Source of the DNA: Roseovarius confluentis
GTDB lineage: Bacteria; Pseudomonadota; Alphaproteobacteria; Rhodobacterales; Rhodobacteraceae
DNA length: 64,000 nucleotides
NCBI RefSeq assembly: GCF_002917925.1
Contig: NZ_PPFE01000011.1
Coordinates: 124,001-188,000 of the forward strand
Direction of reading: 5' to 3'
Shown here: positions 44,913 to 54,387 of the stretch, in pieces
How positions within the stretch are numbered: position 1 is the first letter of the stretch
Layout of the letters: every line of letters starts with the position of its first letter
Notes under the pieces: generated by a model
What the model was told of the DNA's origin: nothing
What the model saw: the letters and a program-made list of their open reading frames with translations, nothing else
Database searches by the model: none
Translations under genes and position numbers: made by a program

Positions 44913-47321
44913 TCAGAACTTCAGTCGTCTCAGCCTCAAGGAGTTCAGCACAACCGACAGCGATGACGCACTCATCGCGAAAGCGGCGAAGATGGGGCCG
45001 ATCAGGATGCCGAAGAATGGATAGAGTACGCCCGCGGCGATCGGCACGCCCGAGGCGTTGTAGATAAGCGCGAAGAACAGGTTCTGGCGGATGTTGCGCA
45101 TCGTGGCCTGGCTCAGCTTTCGGGCGCGCACGATGCCGTCCAGGTTGCCTTTGACCAGAGTGAAGCCCGCGCTCTTGATAGCGACGTCTGCGCCGGTGCC
45201 CATGGCAATGCCGACATCGGCCTGTGCCAGCGCCGGGGCATCATTGACCCCGTCGCCCGCCATCGCGACTTTCCGACCCTGCTCCTGCAATTCCTTGATG
45301 ATCCGGGCCTTGTCCTCGGGAAGGACATCGGCGCGGATTTCGTCAATGCCAAGGCGGTTCGCGACGGCCAGCGCGGTGCGCTCGTTATCGCCGGTGGCCA
45401 TGATGATGCGGAACCCCAGTTCGTGCAGCGCCTCGAGGGCGGTGGGCGTGGTCTCCTTCACCGGGTCGGCCACGCAGACGAGCCCGGCGATCGTGCTGTC
45501 GAACACGATGAACATGACGGTCTCACCCTCGTCGCGCCGCGCATTGGCGGCATCCACCAGGGCACCGCTATCCAGCCCCATGTCTCGGATCAGCGCCGCA
45601 TTACCCAAGGCAACTGCCTTGCCATCGACGCGGCCCTTGACGCCCTTGCCGGTCACCGCCTCGAAATCCTCGGCCTTTGCGAAATCCACGCCGCGTTCCT
45701 CTGCACCACGCACGATAGCCTCGGCCAGTGGGTGTTCCGACCCACGTTCGAGCGAAGCGGCGAGACGCAGCACCTCGGCCTCGTCATGGCCGTCTTCGGG
45801 CAATACCGCCACCAGCCTGGGCTTGCCTTCGGTCAGGGTTCCCGTCTTGTCCACGATCAGTGTGTCGATCTTCTCGAACCGTTCCAGTGCTTCGGCGTTC
45901 TTAATCAGCACACCCAACTGCGCCCCCGTACCCGTCGCGGTCATGATCGACATCGGCGTGGCAAGGCCAAGCGCGCAGGGGCACGCGATGATGAGCACCG
46001 CCACCGCCGAAACAAGGCCATAGGCCATGGCCGGGTCCGGTCCCCAGATCGACCAGACGACGAAAGACACGATGGCGACCGCTATGACAGCCGGCACGAA
46101 CATGCCTGCCACCTGATCGGCATATTTCTGGATCGGCGCGCGGCTGCGCTGCGCATCGGCGACCATCTGCACGATCTGGCTGAGCATCGTGTCAGCGCCG
46201 ACGCGCGTGGCTTCGATCACGAGGCTGCCGGTGCCGTTGATCGTGGCGCCGGTGACGGGTTCGCCGGCGACTTTCTCGACGGGAACAGGCTCGCCGCTGA
46301 TCATCGACTCGTCCACCGAGGAGCGCCCTTCGACGACGACCCCATCGACCGGCACCTTATCGCCGGGCCGGACACGCAGGTGATCGCCCAGTTGCACCTG
46401 CTCGAGCTCGATCTCTTCCTCGGTTCCATCGGGGCGGATCACCACCGCTGTCTTCGCAGCCATGTCCAAGAGGGCGCGAATCGCCTTTCCGGTACCTTCG
46501 CGGGCGCGCAGTTCCATGACCTGCCCAAGAAGAACCAGCGTGACGATCACGGCGGCGGCCTCGAAGTAGACACCGACGTTGCCGTTCTCATCGCGGAAAC
46601 CCGCTGGGAATATCTGGGGCGCAATGACCGCAAGGATACTGAATATGTAGGCCGCGCCCACGCCCATCCCGATCAGACTGAACATGTTCAGGTTCATCGT
46701 TCGGAAGGAGTGGTAACCGCGCACGAAGAACGGCCAGCCCGACCACAAAATCACCGGCGTCGACAAGGCAAGTTCCAGCCAGAGAGATGTCCGTTCGCCC
46801 AGCAATTCCATGAAATAGGTGAAACCGACGAACGGCCCCATCGCGAGGACCAGGACCGGGATGGTTAGAACGGCACCGACCCAGAACCGCCGGGTGAAAT
46901 CGACCAGTTCGGGGTTAGGGCCTTCGTCCTCTGCGCTGACGGTCTCGGGCTCCAGCCCCATACCGCAGATCGGACAGGAGCCGGGGCCGGGATGTCTGAC
47001 TTCGGCGTGCATCGGGCAGGTATACACCGTGCCGGCGTAGCCTTCGGGCACGGTGTCGTATTCACCCCCCTTGACCCCCGCTGTTGCGGCGCCGTGGGCG
47101 TGACTGTGGCCGGAGTGATCATGGCCGTGATGGGCGTGGTCCGCGGCCTCGCCCTCGGGGACCAGGAACATGCCGCATTTCGGGCATTTCCCTTCTTCGG
47201 TGCCACGTATCTCGGGGTGCATCGGGCAGGTGTAGACTGTGCCGGTGTGGCCTTCCGGAACCGTGTTGAAAGTTTCCGGGTCGTCAGCCTCCCTTACTGG
47301 CTGGCCTTTGCTGTCGTTCAT
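44913..47321 (-). CDS. Cu-type P1B ATPase with two N-terminal heavy-metal-binding (CPMHP) domains
   Basis: This 802-aa pump has two tandem HMBD modules (YTCPMHPE...CPKCGM and YTCPMHAE...CPICGM) separated by a His-rich linker ([16 protein letters not shown]) in place of HMA domains. It also has the CPC motif [16 protein letters not shown] and [10 protein letters not shown]. The [10 protein letters not shown] core is that of Cu/Ag exporters. It is the main pump of a minus-strand cluster with DUF5676, DUF2933 and the methyltransferase-like gene. It may export copper to the periplasm for CopA. Confidence 0.92.
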   Translation of the reverse strand: MNDSKGQPVREADDPETFNTVPEGHTGTVYTCPMHPEIRGTEEGKCPKCGMFLVPEGEAADHAHHGHDHSGHSHAHGAATAGVKGGEYDTVPEGYAGTVYTCPMHAEVRHPGPGSCPICGMGLEPETVSAEDEGPNPELVDFTRRFWVGAVLTIPVLVLAMGPFVGFTYFMELLGERTSLWLELALSTPVILWSGWPFFVRGYHSFRTMNLNMFSLIGMGVGAAYIFSILAVIAPQIFPAGFRDENGNVGVYFEAAAVIVTLVLLGQVMELRAREGTGKAIRALLDMAAKTAVVIRPDGTEEEIELEQVQLGDHLRVRPGDKVPVDGVVVEGRSSVDESMISGEPVPVEKVAGEPVTGATINGTGSLVIEATRVGADTMLSQIVQMVADAQRSRAPIQKYADQVAGMFVPAVIAVAIVSFVVWSIWGPDPAMAYGLVSAVAVLIIACPCALGLATPMSIMTATGTGAQLGVLIKNAEALERFEKIDTLIVDKTGTLTEGKPRLVAVLPEDGHDEAEVLRLAASLERGSEHPLAEAIVRGAEERGVDFAKAEDFEAVTGKGVKGRVDGKAVALGNAALIRDMGLDSGALVDAANARRDEGETVMFIVFDSTIAGLVCVADPVKETTPTALEALHELGFRIIMATGDNERTALAVANRLGIDEIRADVLPEDKARIIKELQEQGRKVAMAGDGVNDAPALAQADVGIAMGTGADVAIKSAGFTLVKGNLDGIVRARKLSQATMRNIRQNLFFALIYNASGVPIAAGVLYPFFGILIGPIFAAFAMSASSLSVVLNSLRLRRLKF

Positions 47322-47447
47322 TTTGCGTCCTTTCCTGTCCCGTTCCGTCGAGATGCTGTCTATCCCCGATCCGAGATCTCAAAAATGTGCCCGTGGCCGG
47401 CTGAAATCAGGTGTCTTCGCTGACCTGTTTTCAGACAGGCATGTTTT

Positions 47448-47528
47448 TCAGCTCTTCCATCTGCCTCGCTGCCACATTCTTCGGCTATGACCCATGCCGG
47501 AGCGGGCCGGACAACATCGGCAATTCAT
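47448..47528 (-). CDS. 26-aa Cys-rich peptide coupled to the DUF5676 gene
   Basis: The ATG overlaps the DUF5676 stop (ATGA) and has GGAAGGA upstream. The peptide begins MNCRCCPARSGMGH and is basic. The small size makes this tentative; coupling and a Cys cluster in a copper operon argue for expression. Confidence 0.35.
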   Translation of the reverse strand: MNCRCCPARSGMGHSRRMWQRGRWKS

Positions 47529-47794
47529 GTCCTTTTCCTTCCCGAAAAGAAGTTGAACGTCGGCACGAAGATCACGGCGATGTACCAGCCATAGGCAAAG
47601 CTCTCGACCAGCCCCAGAAAGGCGCTCGACCAGCTGATCCAGGCCACGCCGGGCAGAAGTGGTAGCCAGGCTTGATACATGGTGGCGGTCGGGAACAGCA
47701 GGCCGAAGATAACGCAAAGCACGAAGCTGATCGCCAACAGAGTCCCAAGGGCCATGCCTAAGGGATAGATGCGAACAGGTGTGCGATCAGACAT
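47525..47794 (-). CDS. DUF5676 family small membrane protein
   Basis: This 89-aa protein with two to three hydrophobic stretches has the FGLLFPTATMYQAWLPLLPG segment typical of DUF5676. The start was set at the ATG preceded by AAGGAGAAATT, five codons inside the longest frame. It is upstream of the P-type ATPase in the same direction. Confidence 0.78.
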   Translation of the reverse strand: MSDRTPVRIYPLGMALGTLLAISFVLCVIFGLLFPTATMYQAWLPLLPGVAWISWSSAFLGLVESFAYGWYIAVIFVPTFNFFSGRKRT

Positions 47795-47863
47795 AATTTC
47801 TCCTTCCAAACTCTTTGGGGATGTCTCGCTGGGGAGATGACTGCACCCACAGCCAAAGAGGTG

Positions 47864-48031
47864 TCACGAGGTTTCCTGTATCGTTTTGTCACGATGGGTG
47901 CCGAAGATGGCTCCCGATGTGTGATCTTGTTCGAGGGGAATCCGGATGGCTATATCGCGATTTCCCCATGCGTAAGACGAGTGGGCGAGAAACAGGGCAC
48001 AGAGTCCTGCAAAGGCGCTTAGCGAAATCAT
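47864..48031 (-). CDS. Small secreted protein of unknown function
   Basis: This 55-aa ORF has a clear signal peptide (about 1-21, ending SSYA) and a GAAGGA ribosome site. The mature 34 residues contain His and acidic residues but no Cys. It lies between the Cys-rich protein and the DUF5676 gene on the same strand. A plus-strand ORF across it has no such support. Confidence 0.5.
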   Translation of the reverse strand: MISLSAFAGLCALFLAHSSYAWGNRDIAIRIPLEQDHTSGAIFGTHRDKTIQETS

Positions 48032-48115
48032 GACTATGTTGTCCTTCTTTTGGATGAATGTTGAAAAGTTACCGGCCTAACCTTCTCGCTACGCGAGACC
48101 GTGACGCGGTCGATC

Positions 48116-48268
48116 TCAATTATTGCTGCAGCAGCATCTCCCGCAGCGTGCAGCGGTCGATCGGGCCTCGGGCCGGACTTCGGTGGCTAGACTGACAGAA
48201 CTGCCGCCACAGCACCCACCGGGCTTTGCGGTTTGGGTTTTATCGTTTTGGATGGTATTTTGAGCCAT
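48116..48268 (-). CDS. 50-aa Cys-rich putative metal-binding protein
   Basis: The ATG at 48268 has GGAG upstream. The protein has an N-terminal polar stretch, then PGGCCGGSS, and ends CGRCCCSNN, with six Cys in 50 residues. It has no export signal, so it may be a cytoplasmic metallothionein-like buffer for copper (inference). First gene of the minus-strand copper cluster. Confidence 0.65.
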   Translation of the reverse strand: MAQNTIQNDKTQTAKPGGCCGGSSVSLATEVRPEARSTAARCGRCCCSNN

Positions 48269-48291
48269 CTTTTTCTCCTTCAATCCTGGTT

Positions 48292-48962
48292 TCATATTGA
48301 AGACGCCTGCCACGTCATTTCATTACAGGGAAATCGGTGGATTTCGCGACCGATCCAGCGGGTCACTTCGTTCCGCTTTTCAGCAACAGATCGGGCGCGA
48401 GGCTTTAGGGCGGAATATCGAGATTTCGCGGCGCGGCATCTTTTCGAGTTCGGTCCGACTGATCGCAATGCGATCCGTGGCAAGGGCCAAACCATCCGCC
48501 GAACCCTCAAGCGCTAGAGCTATCCTGACCGACCGGCACACACCCCAATTGGGTGTACACAACTATCACGACCACCCACTCACCTCCCTCGCCAGCCGAC
48601 CTCTTTTGATCGCGCGCCAGCATCACCCGGTCTTTGTTGGAGTTATCCTCAATGGCATCAATCGGATCAACTAGCTCTTCGAGATCTGTCGCGCGCGCCC
48701 CGGAAATCACCTCAGGCGAACGCCGCCATATGAAGGCGGGCTTGCCTGCCCAGTCATCCGTGATCCTGGACCCTACCGCTACGTCCGTCAGATCGAAGAT
48801 ACTGGTCGATTGGCTGATGACATCTACCGAAGGGTTCATGGAATTGATCAGCGGTCAGACCGCAGCGGCCCTTGCGACTACTCCGGTGGCTGCAGCGGCA
48901 TAGTAGAGAAAGTCTCGCCGACGGCTGCGTTTGGGACACCAATTGTCTGTTTTGAATTGGAC
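48292..48962 (-). pseudogene. Decayed Rieske iron-sulfur protein gene
   Basis: On the minus strand the anchor [14 protein letters not shown] is readable, followed by an in-frame TGA where the intact copy has Trp (WPL), then NSMNPSVDV and the domain up to YTQLGCVPVGQ. A frameshift follows, and the second cluster motif reads [12 protein letters not shown] instead of WFCPCHGSH, with the Cys lost. The start is also out of frame. This copy cannot bind a cluster. Confidence 0.8.
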
Positions 48963-49051
48963 ATCTTGTTCCCCGTCGCTTGCTGTTGGTCGAGTTCACG
49001 ACGGCCATTAGCCGCAGCGCTGTTCGTTTGGTTTTTGCTGCTATCAGGCCG

Positions 49052-49396
49052 CTACTTCCGTAGCTTTGAATTGCTGGTCTCATTTGAAACAACAGGAGAC
49101 GGTCTTTCGGTATCTAGCAGCAGAACCACGAGTTCGGTCGCCATATCGCGACGTAATCCGGCAAGGAGGTAGGCGCAGTCCTTGGGCCCGAGGCCCAAAA
49201 TTCTGGCCGCTTCAACCAGACTCTGGCCGTCACTTTCGATCCGCCGAAAGAGTTCTTGGGAAACCGGCGCATCGGCATGGTGCGAATGCGACGCGCATGC
49301 GCAGCCCATCCGGTGAACGAGACTAAACAACTCCGTTGAGGCGGCGAGGCGCTTATGGATTGCCGGATCCGATGTATTGTCCTCTCCGCTGATCAT
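49052..49396 (-). CDS. Hypothetical protein with a His/Cys cluster, next to the ECF sigma gene
   Basis: This 114-aa protein (ATG at 49396 behind GGGAG; an upstream ATG adds six residues) has RMGCACASHSHHADAP in its first half, a possible metal site, and a helical second half (SLVEAARILGLGPKDCAYLLAGL) resembling a small regulator or anti-sigma-like helix bundle. It lies 96 bp downstream of the sigma factor gene on the same strand. Family not recognised. Confidence 0.6.
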   Translation of the reverse strand: MISGEDNTSDPAIHKRLAASTELFSLVHRMGCACASHSHHADAPVSQELFRRIESDGQSLVEAARILGLGPKDCAYLLAGLRRDMATELVVLLLDTERPSPVVSNETSNSKLRK

Positions 49397-49492
49397 TTTG
49401 GTGTCTCCCGCCATGATGCCCGGATATGGGCTTTCACGGAAGTCGACGCTTCCTGGCAGAAACCATTACAAGCTGGGCCTATTCACCCAGCA

Positions 49493-50125
49493 TTAGTTGG
49501 ATGCGTCCTTGGGAGCACAGTGGGTCTGATCCTCGGGGTTTTCGCAGCCGATCGGAGGGCAGTAGCAGTCATCCCAACCTGTCTTGCAACACTTGCCACA
49601 ATGACCCGTCAGCGCATCGCGCAAGGCCGCGCGGGCACGATGCAGACGCACGCCAAGCGCGTTGCGGGTCAGGTCCATGTCGACGGCGACCGCAGCACGG
49701 TCCTCCTCTCCGAAGTCGATCCGACGAATCAATTCTGCATCTGCATCCCGCAGCGCCGGGATCAGACCATCCAGGCAACGGCAAAACTGCGCCATCTGTG
49801 CGGGGGCATCATCAGCCAGTGCCTCGGGTTCACTGCCATACGCTTCGGCGAGGCGCCCCCGGCGAGCCACCTTACGGAAATGATCGTTCATCGTCGATCG
49901 CAAGATGGCGTAGAGCCAGGAATCCATTCGCTCCACATCTCGCAGCTGGTCTTTGCGCGTCAGCACCCGAACGCAGAATTCCTGCAAAATATCGTCCGCA
50001 TCCGCCTTGTTGCCCAAACGGCGCACCAGAAATCCCAGAAAGGCTTGCCTACCCTCTGCAAGCGCGATCTCGGCCGGGTCGTGGTCGTGGGCGGGTTCCC
50101 GTGTTTCTTTGTCTGGCTCCGTCAT
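49493..50125 (-). CDS. CorE-like ECF sigma factor with a Cys-rich metal-sensing tail
   Basis: This 210-aa protein has sigma-70 region 2 (about 25-95, ADADDILQEFCVRVL) and region 4 (about 110-170). The tail (about 173-210) has seven Cys, including CGKCC, CYC and THC. This tail is the mark of CorE-type ECF factors (ECF44), which bind Cu, Cd or Zn directly and need no anti-sigma factor. No anti-sigma gene is visible, in agreement. Targets cannot be read from sequence. Confidence 0.85.
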   Translation of the reverse strand: MTEPDKETREPAHDHDPAEIALAEGRQAFLGFLVRRLGNKADADDILQEFCVRVLTRKDQLRDVERMDSWLYAILRSTMNDHFRKVARRGRLAEAYGSEPEALADDAPAQMAQFCRCLDGLIPALRDADAELIRRIDFGEEDRAAVAVDMDLTRNALGVRLHRARAALRDALTGHCGKCCKTGWDDCYCPPIGCENPEDQTHCAPKDASN

Positions 50126-50254
50126 ATCTCATCCCTCCATTTCATTGAGATGCGAGCACATTGCATTAAGTTCGACAAAACGCGGCACTCAAGTTCGTTC
50201 ATCGAAGGTGACGGATAAACGACCGGTTCTCGGTTGCTTTGGAGGGTTGCGTCT

Positions 50255-51145
50255 TCAAACCTCATTGAGTGTCCGTTCCTTTCCGCAGTGAACCATCGCT
50301 ATTCCTAAAAATATCATAACGATGCCTGCAATTTGTAACACAGAGAGCCACTCACCATAGACCACGATACCCAAGGTCAGTCCAAAAACCGGAATGAGAA
50401 AACTGAAGGCATTGGCACGATTCAATGGAACTGTTTCAAGCGCTGAGAACCACAGCCAATAGACAAGTGCCGATCCTGCCATCGCCAGGACGAGAAGCGA
50501 CGCGATGAATGCGGGCGCCCAGTTAATTGTAGTTGGCTCCTCCATGGATATCGCCGCAATGACGAGTGGTACGCTACCTAACAGCATCTGCACGCCCATT
50601 GCCGAAAGGCTGTCCACCTTTCCTGCAATGGATTTTATCAGGACGTTGCTAAGCGTAACGCCAGCGGCTGCAAGAATGATGTACAAAACGCCAATGGCAT
50701 AACTCTCGTTCCCGTCTGTCAGAAAATCCGGCAGGGCAATTAGCACAATCCCCGCAAATCCAGCAAACAAACCTGCGCTACCAATTAAGGACAGCTTTTC
50801 CCCGAGCCAGAACGCCGCGAGGACAGCTGCCAGAAGAGGTTGCGTGTTCGCTATTACTGTCGCAAGTCCCGGTGAGACAAACTCTGCCGCATGAAACATC
50901 CCGAGAAAGCCAAGACTCGTCGCACCGAAGCCAACTCCCGCTAGCGTCAACCAAACTCGGTGCCCTCGCGGAAACGGTCGCCCTAAGATCAACGCCAAAA
51001 CTGTAAGCACGCCGCCTGCGAGGAGCGCCCTCATGGCGGCAAAAGTTAAATGAGGCGAGTATTCGAGCCCGGCCACGATGACCGGGAAGCACAAGGCCCA
51101 GAGCACCATCGCAAGGACAATCTTCAGGGCCGCTACTGGTGTCAT
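50255..51145 (-). CDS. EamA/RhaT-family drug/metabolite exporter
   Basis: This protein of about 296 aa with ten predicted helices in two EamA repeats is typical of DMT exporters; the second repeat has NWAPAFIASLLVLAMAGSAL. The ATG at 51145 follows AAAGGA and is preferred to the ATG 15 bp upstream. Substrate unknown. It is divergent from the EF-hand gene. Confidence 0.85.
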   Translation of the reverse strand: MTPVAALKIVLAMVLWALCFPVIVAGLEYSPHLTFAAMRALLAGGVLTVLALILGRPFPRGHRVWLTLAGVGFGATSLGFLGMFHAAEFVSPGLATVIANTQPLLAAVLAAFWLGEKLSLIGSAGLFAGFAGIVLIALPDFLTDGNESYAIGVLYIILAAAGVTLSNVLIKSIAGKVDSLSAMGVQMLLGSVPLVIAAISMEEPTTINWAPAFIASLLVLAMAGSALVYWLWFSALETVPLNRANAFSFLIPVFGLTLGIVVYGEWLSVLQIAGIVMIFLGIAMVHCGKERTLNEV

Positions 51146-51349
51146 GTGTGGTCCTTTCATCGAACCGGCTCACGTTCATTCTGTCTACGATCTACAGGAT
51201 CAAGCGTCAGATACCGAAGAAACCTGTCACCAAATGTAACCAGGTCGACTTCTGCGACAGACCATTACACGACAAGTCCGGGCGCCTGTTGCGCGACACG
51301 TCGCGTTTGCCATGTTGGACCTACAACACGCCAAAAATGGAGGCTTACA

Positions 51350-51628
51350 ATGAAACGCAACACCACGCTCATTCTCGCAACCGCATTTGCTACGGCTCTC
51401 GGCGGCGCAGCGCTCGCGGACATGGGATATGTAACCGGGCATCATGATCTGCCCGACCGCGATAACAACATCCACATGAACGATACGATGCGCGGCCATT
51501 TCGATCACGCCGATCAAAACAAGGACGGCAAGGTCACGCGCGCGGAGATGGAGGCCCATATGGAGGCTGCATCAGAGTTCAAGAGCATGTTCGAAGAGCG
51601 CTTTGACAATCCGCAGCGAGGCCAATGA
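51350..51628 (+). CDS. Secreted EF-hand protein
   Basis: This 92-aa protein has a signal peptide (about 1-23) and one clear EF-hand loop, DQNKDGKVTRAE, near residue 57, plus His/Asp/Met-rich flanks (GHHDLPDRDNN). It should bind Ca2+ or another divalent ion in the periplasm. The ATG follows GGAGG. A paralogue is at 53223. The gap 51629-51866 has no supported gene. Confidence 0.78.
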   Translation: MKRNTTLILATAFATALGGAALADMGYVTGHHDLPDRDNNIHMNDTMRGHFDHADQNKDGKVTRAEMEAHMEAASEFKSMFEERFDNPQRGQ

Positions 51629-51866
51629 AGCTATACAACAGGCGCTCTGGCTGACAAAGGAAAGTCAAATTCTCTGCAGCTTAAACACGACTGTGGCGCT
51701 CAAAATGCGCCGCAGTCAGCTGAAGTCTCATAACGGCTATGGCCTTCTTTTCGTCCGTGCTTCGCCTCGCGATAGAGAACGCTAAGTCGACGCGATTCAC
51801 CGATTCCGGTTTCGGATAGCGTCGGAAATCAACACGGAAACCTATGCGAAAACAAGGAGCGACCCT

Positions 51867-52880
51867 ATGAGATTGCCGTTACTAGCAATCGGTGCAGTAG
51901 TACTCACTAGCAGCGCTGCAATAGCCGATGTCTACATTCCGGAAGAAGAACTCGGAACAGTACTTCATCTGAACGAAGCCTTTGAGGTTGTTGGCCGCAT
52001 CGAGGGTCTCGACAACGTTCACGGACTGGCCGGCGCAACAAACCGCGGCATCCTGGTTGCCGGTAGTCTTACGGAAACCGAAGTCGGCATGGTGCCCAAG
52101 CCTTCCGTAGTTTCTGAGGAGGATCACGCAGCCCACCACGGAGGCGGAGAAGATGCCGGCCCGGCCACTTCGAGTCTGATCACCTTGGTCGACGCGGACA
52201 GTCATGAAATCCTGCGTCGCATCGAAGTTCCCGGAATCGTTCACCATGTCGGGGTTTCGTCGGATGAACGCTTCGCCGCGGTGACGCATCCTGGACTCGA
52301 TCCTGTTTCGCTGATCGACCTGGAACGCGGTGAGGTTACTGCGACCGTCGCCACGGGTCCGACCCCGGAATATGTAATCGCCGATCCAAAGAAGGGCTAT
52401 TTCTTCGTTTCCAACGCCGGGAATGACACGATCAGCGAACTCGAGCCTAAAGACGGGATTGTTACGCGCAACTACAAACTGCAAGGTCCACCCAAGCACA
52501 TGGTGCTGGATGCCGGGGCCCGTCAATTGATTGTCAGCGAGTCTGACGTCGGCAAGGTTTCAATTGTCGATGCCGACAGTGGTGAAACTCTTGATACGTT
52601 TGAACTTGGAGGAAACCTGCACGGCGTTGCAGCCGATAAAGATACAATCTGGTCGAGTGCACGCGAGCGTATTCTTGTGGTACGCATTGACCGCGCAACA
52701 GGTGAGCGTGTGGAAGTCAACATCGGACCCGAACCCTATCACATGGTGCGCGTGGACGATGTGCTTCTGGTAAGCAGCACATCCAAGAACGAGCTATGGG
52801 TTCTCGACCCGAAAACGCTTGATCTTCTCACGACTGTCAAGACCGACAGCACGGGGCATCAATTCGTTCAAATACCATAG
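51867..52880 (+). CDS. Secreted YVTN-type beta-propeller protein
   Basis: This 337-aa protein has a signal peptide and repeated propeller strands such as SLITLVDADSHEI, PVSLIDLERGEV and KVSIVDADSGETLDTF. A His-rich insert EEDHAAHHGGG lies near residue 88. This resembles secreted propeller proteins found with zinc or copper uptake and detoxification genes, where they act as metallochaperone or scaffold. No enzyme motif. Confidence 0.8.
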   Translation: MRLPLLAIGAVVLTSSAAIADVYIPEEELGTVLHLNEAFEVVGRIEGLDNVHGLAGATNRGILVAGSLTETEVGMVPKPSVVSEEDHAAHHGGGEDAGPATSSLITLVDADSHEILRRIEVPGIVHHVGVSSDERFAAVTHPGLDPVSLIDLERGEVTATVATGPTPEYVIADPKKGYFFVSNAGNDTISELEPKDGIVTRNYKLQGPPKHMVLDAGARQLIVSESDVGKVSIVDADSGETLDTFELGGNLHGVAADKDTIWSSARERILVVRIDRATGERVEVNIGPEPYHMVRVDDVLLVSSTSKNELWVLDPKTLDLLTTVKTDSTGHQFVQIP

Positions 52881-53040
52881 GTTCAGACGATTTCAGCCAA
52901 AGCGGACACTGCAGTTTAGGTCCGCCACTATGCAAGATTGCTGACGAAATAGTTGAGCTGATCAGTTAGTGCGAAATCAGCAATTGCAACGCTGCGGTGT
53001 GTACAACAGCCCTGCTGGCAATCTAGGCTGAAACAAAGCA

Positions 53041-53077
53041 CCACGCCGTTCCGGAAATAAGGGCCGTGACGGCGTGG
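53041..53077. repeat. 9-bp-stem inverted repeat in an intergenic region
   Basis: CCACGCCGT and ACGGCGTGG are separated by 19 nt. This may be a weak bidirectional terminator between the propeller gene and the convergent EF-hand gene. The remaining 52881-53222 has no gene I can support. Confidence 0.4.
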
Positions 53078-53222
53078 CTAGTTTAGTCAACTCTGAAAAA
53101 CTTGTAGCGGCTCAGCTGCTTGAGATAGCTTCCTTCAATCAAAAGCTAAGCCTGCGAGAGGAGAATTCGATCACGCTCTTGTTCAGCAAGCCACCCTGCC
53201 CTTTTGTGAGAGTTCTTCACAA

Positions 53223-53498
53223 CTAAAATCCTGGATCAGCAAACTCCCCGAGCAGGGCGTTTCGCTTGAACCATTTGTCACGTTCATCGTGGGCTTCAAC
53301 CTCCTCGCGCGACACCATGCCGTCCTGATTGCGGTCTATGTGCCGAAAGTGGCCTTTCATTGTATCTCCCGAATGGGTGGCATCACCTCGCTTGGGCAGT
53401 TCGTGATGCCCGGTACCGTAGCCGTTGTCTGCCAAGACAATACCACCAGCAGACACCGCGACAGTTGTACAAAAAATCAGTGCCAGTTTACGTCTCAT
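53223..53498 (-). CDS. Secreted EF-hand protein (second copy)
   Basis: This 91-aa protein has a signal peptide and an EF-hand loop DRNQDGMVSREE, clearly paralogous to the one at 51350 (shared GYGTGHHELP and DTMKGHF blocks). It faces the propeller gene and is divergent from the response regulator. Confidence 0.78.
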   Translation of the reverse strand: MRRKLALIFCTTVAVSAGGIVLADNGYGTGHHELPKRGDATHSGDTMKGHFRHIDRNQDGMVSREEVEAHDERDKWFKRNALLGEFADPGF

Positions 53499-53664
53499 TC
53501 ACTTTCTCCTTTTCTCCTACATGAATTGTTTGCCGATGAAGTATGACTTGGGTTGGGAACGCTGCTAACGGCACGTTTGTATCAATCTGTCGCAAAGTGT
53601 GGCTTTGTTACATTAAGTGACAAATTTTCTCGGCAGCGATCCTTTCATCGCTTAGGTACAAAAG

Positions 53665-54387
53665 ATGATAAAATCTCCGCACATACTTCTGGTCGATGAC
53701 AGCGCCGAAATTCGCAAAGCGGTTGCGCGATACCTGGAAAAGAATGACATGCGCGTGACGACGGCGGTCGACGCTTCCCAGATGGATAGTCTACTCAAGA
53801 TTGGCCGCTATGACCTTATTGTCCTCGACGTGATGATGCCAGGCGAAGACGGGATATCGGTCTGTCGTCGTCTGTCCACCACAGGGCTGGCCCCAATCCT
53901 CATGTTGACAGCGCTTGGCGAGGAAATGGACCGCATCATCGGCCTCGAAGTCGGTGCGGATGACTATTTGCCCAAGCCCTTCAACCCTCGCGAGCTACTG
54001 GCGCGGATAAAGGCAATTCTGCGCCGCGCGCAGAAACCGGAAGCGCTCGCCGGGAGTCTTACGGGCAGCAGGGTTAGGTTCGCGGACTGGACGCTCGAAA
54101 CCGATACGCGCCGCCTTTTCGCAGAGGACGGCCGCGAGGACGTACTGACGACATCAGAATTCAAACTTCTGACGATCTTGCTCGAGCGCCCGCGTATCGT
54201 GATGAGCCGAGAACAGCTTTTTGATCTGACAGTCGGACGAACACCGGCCGCTTTCGACCGGACGATTGACAACCAGATTAGCCGCCTCAGGCGGAAGATC
54301 GAGTACAACCCAGGTCGTCCGAAGATCATCACAACGGTTCGAAACGGGGGCTATTGCCTTTCAACGGATGTCGAGGTGCAGCAGTGA
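53665..54387 (+). CDS. OmpR-family response regulator
   Basis: This 240-aa protein has a receiver domain (about 1-120, phospho-Asp in LIVLDVMMPGEDG, Lys in DDYLPKPFNPREL) and a winged-helix DNA-binding domain (about 140-235). It pairs with the kinase whose GTG overlaps its stop. In this context it may sense periplasmic copper like CopR/CusR, though sequence alone does not show that. Confidence 0.92.
   Translation: MIKSPHILLVDDSAEIRKAVARYLEKNDMRVTTAVDASQMDSLLKIGRYDLIVLDVMMPGEDGISVCRRLSTTGLAPILMLTALGEEMDRIIGLEVGADDYLPKPFNPRELLARIKAILRRAQKPEALAGSLTGSRVRFADWTLETDTRRLFAEDGREDVLTTSEFKLLTILLERPRIVMSREQLFDLTVGRTPAAFDRTIDNQISRLRRKIEYNPGRPKIITTVRNGGYCLSTDVEVQQ

Noticed and set aside
45423..46868. Long plus-strand ORF (481 codons) opposite the HMBD-type ATPase
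   Set aside because: Antisense shadow of a clear P-type ATPase; its His/Asp/Arg-rich composition is typical of reversed coding sequence.
47815..48033. Plus-strand ORFs between the DUF5676 and Cys-rich genes
   Set aside because: The minus-strand 55-aa ORF there has a signal peptide and ribosome site; the plus ORFs have neither.
51156..51195. MerR-like TTGATC site upstream of the EamA gene
   Set aside because: The -10 is poor (TGAACG) and the dyad is only partly symmetric.
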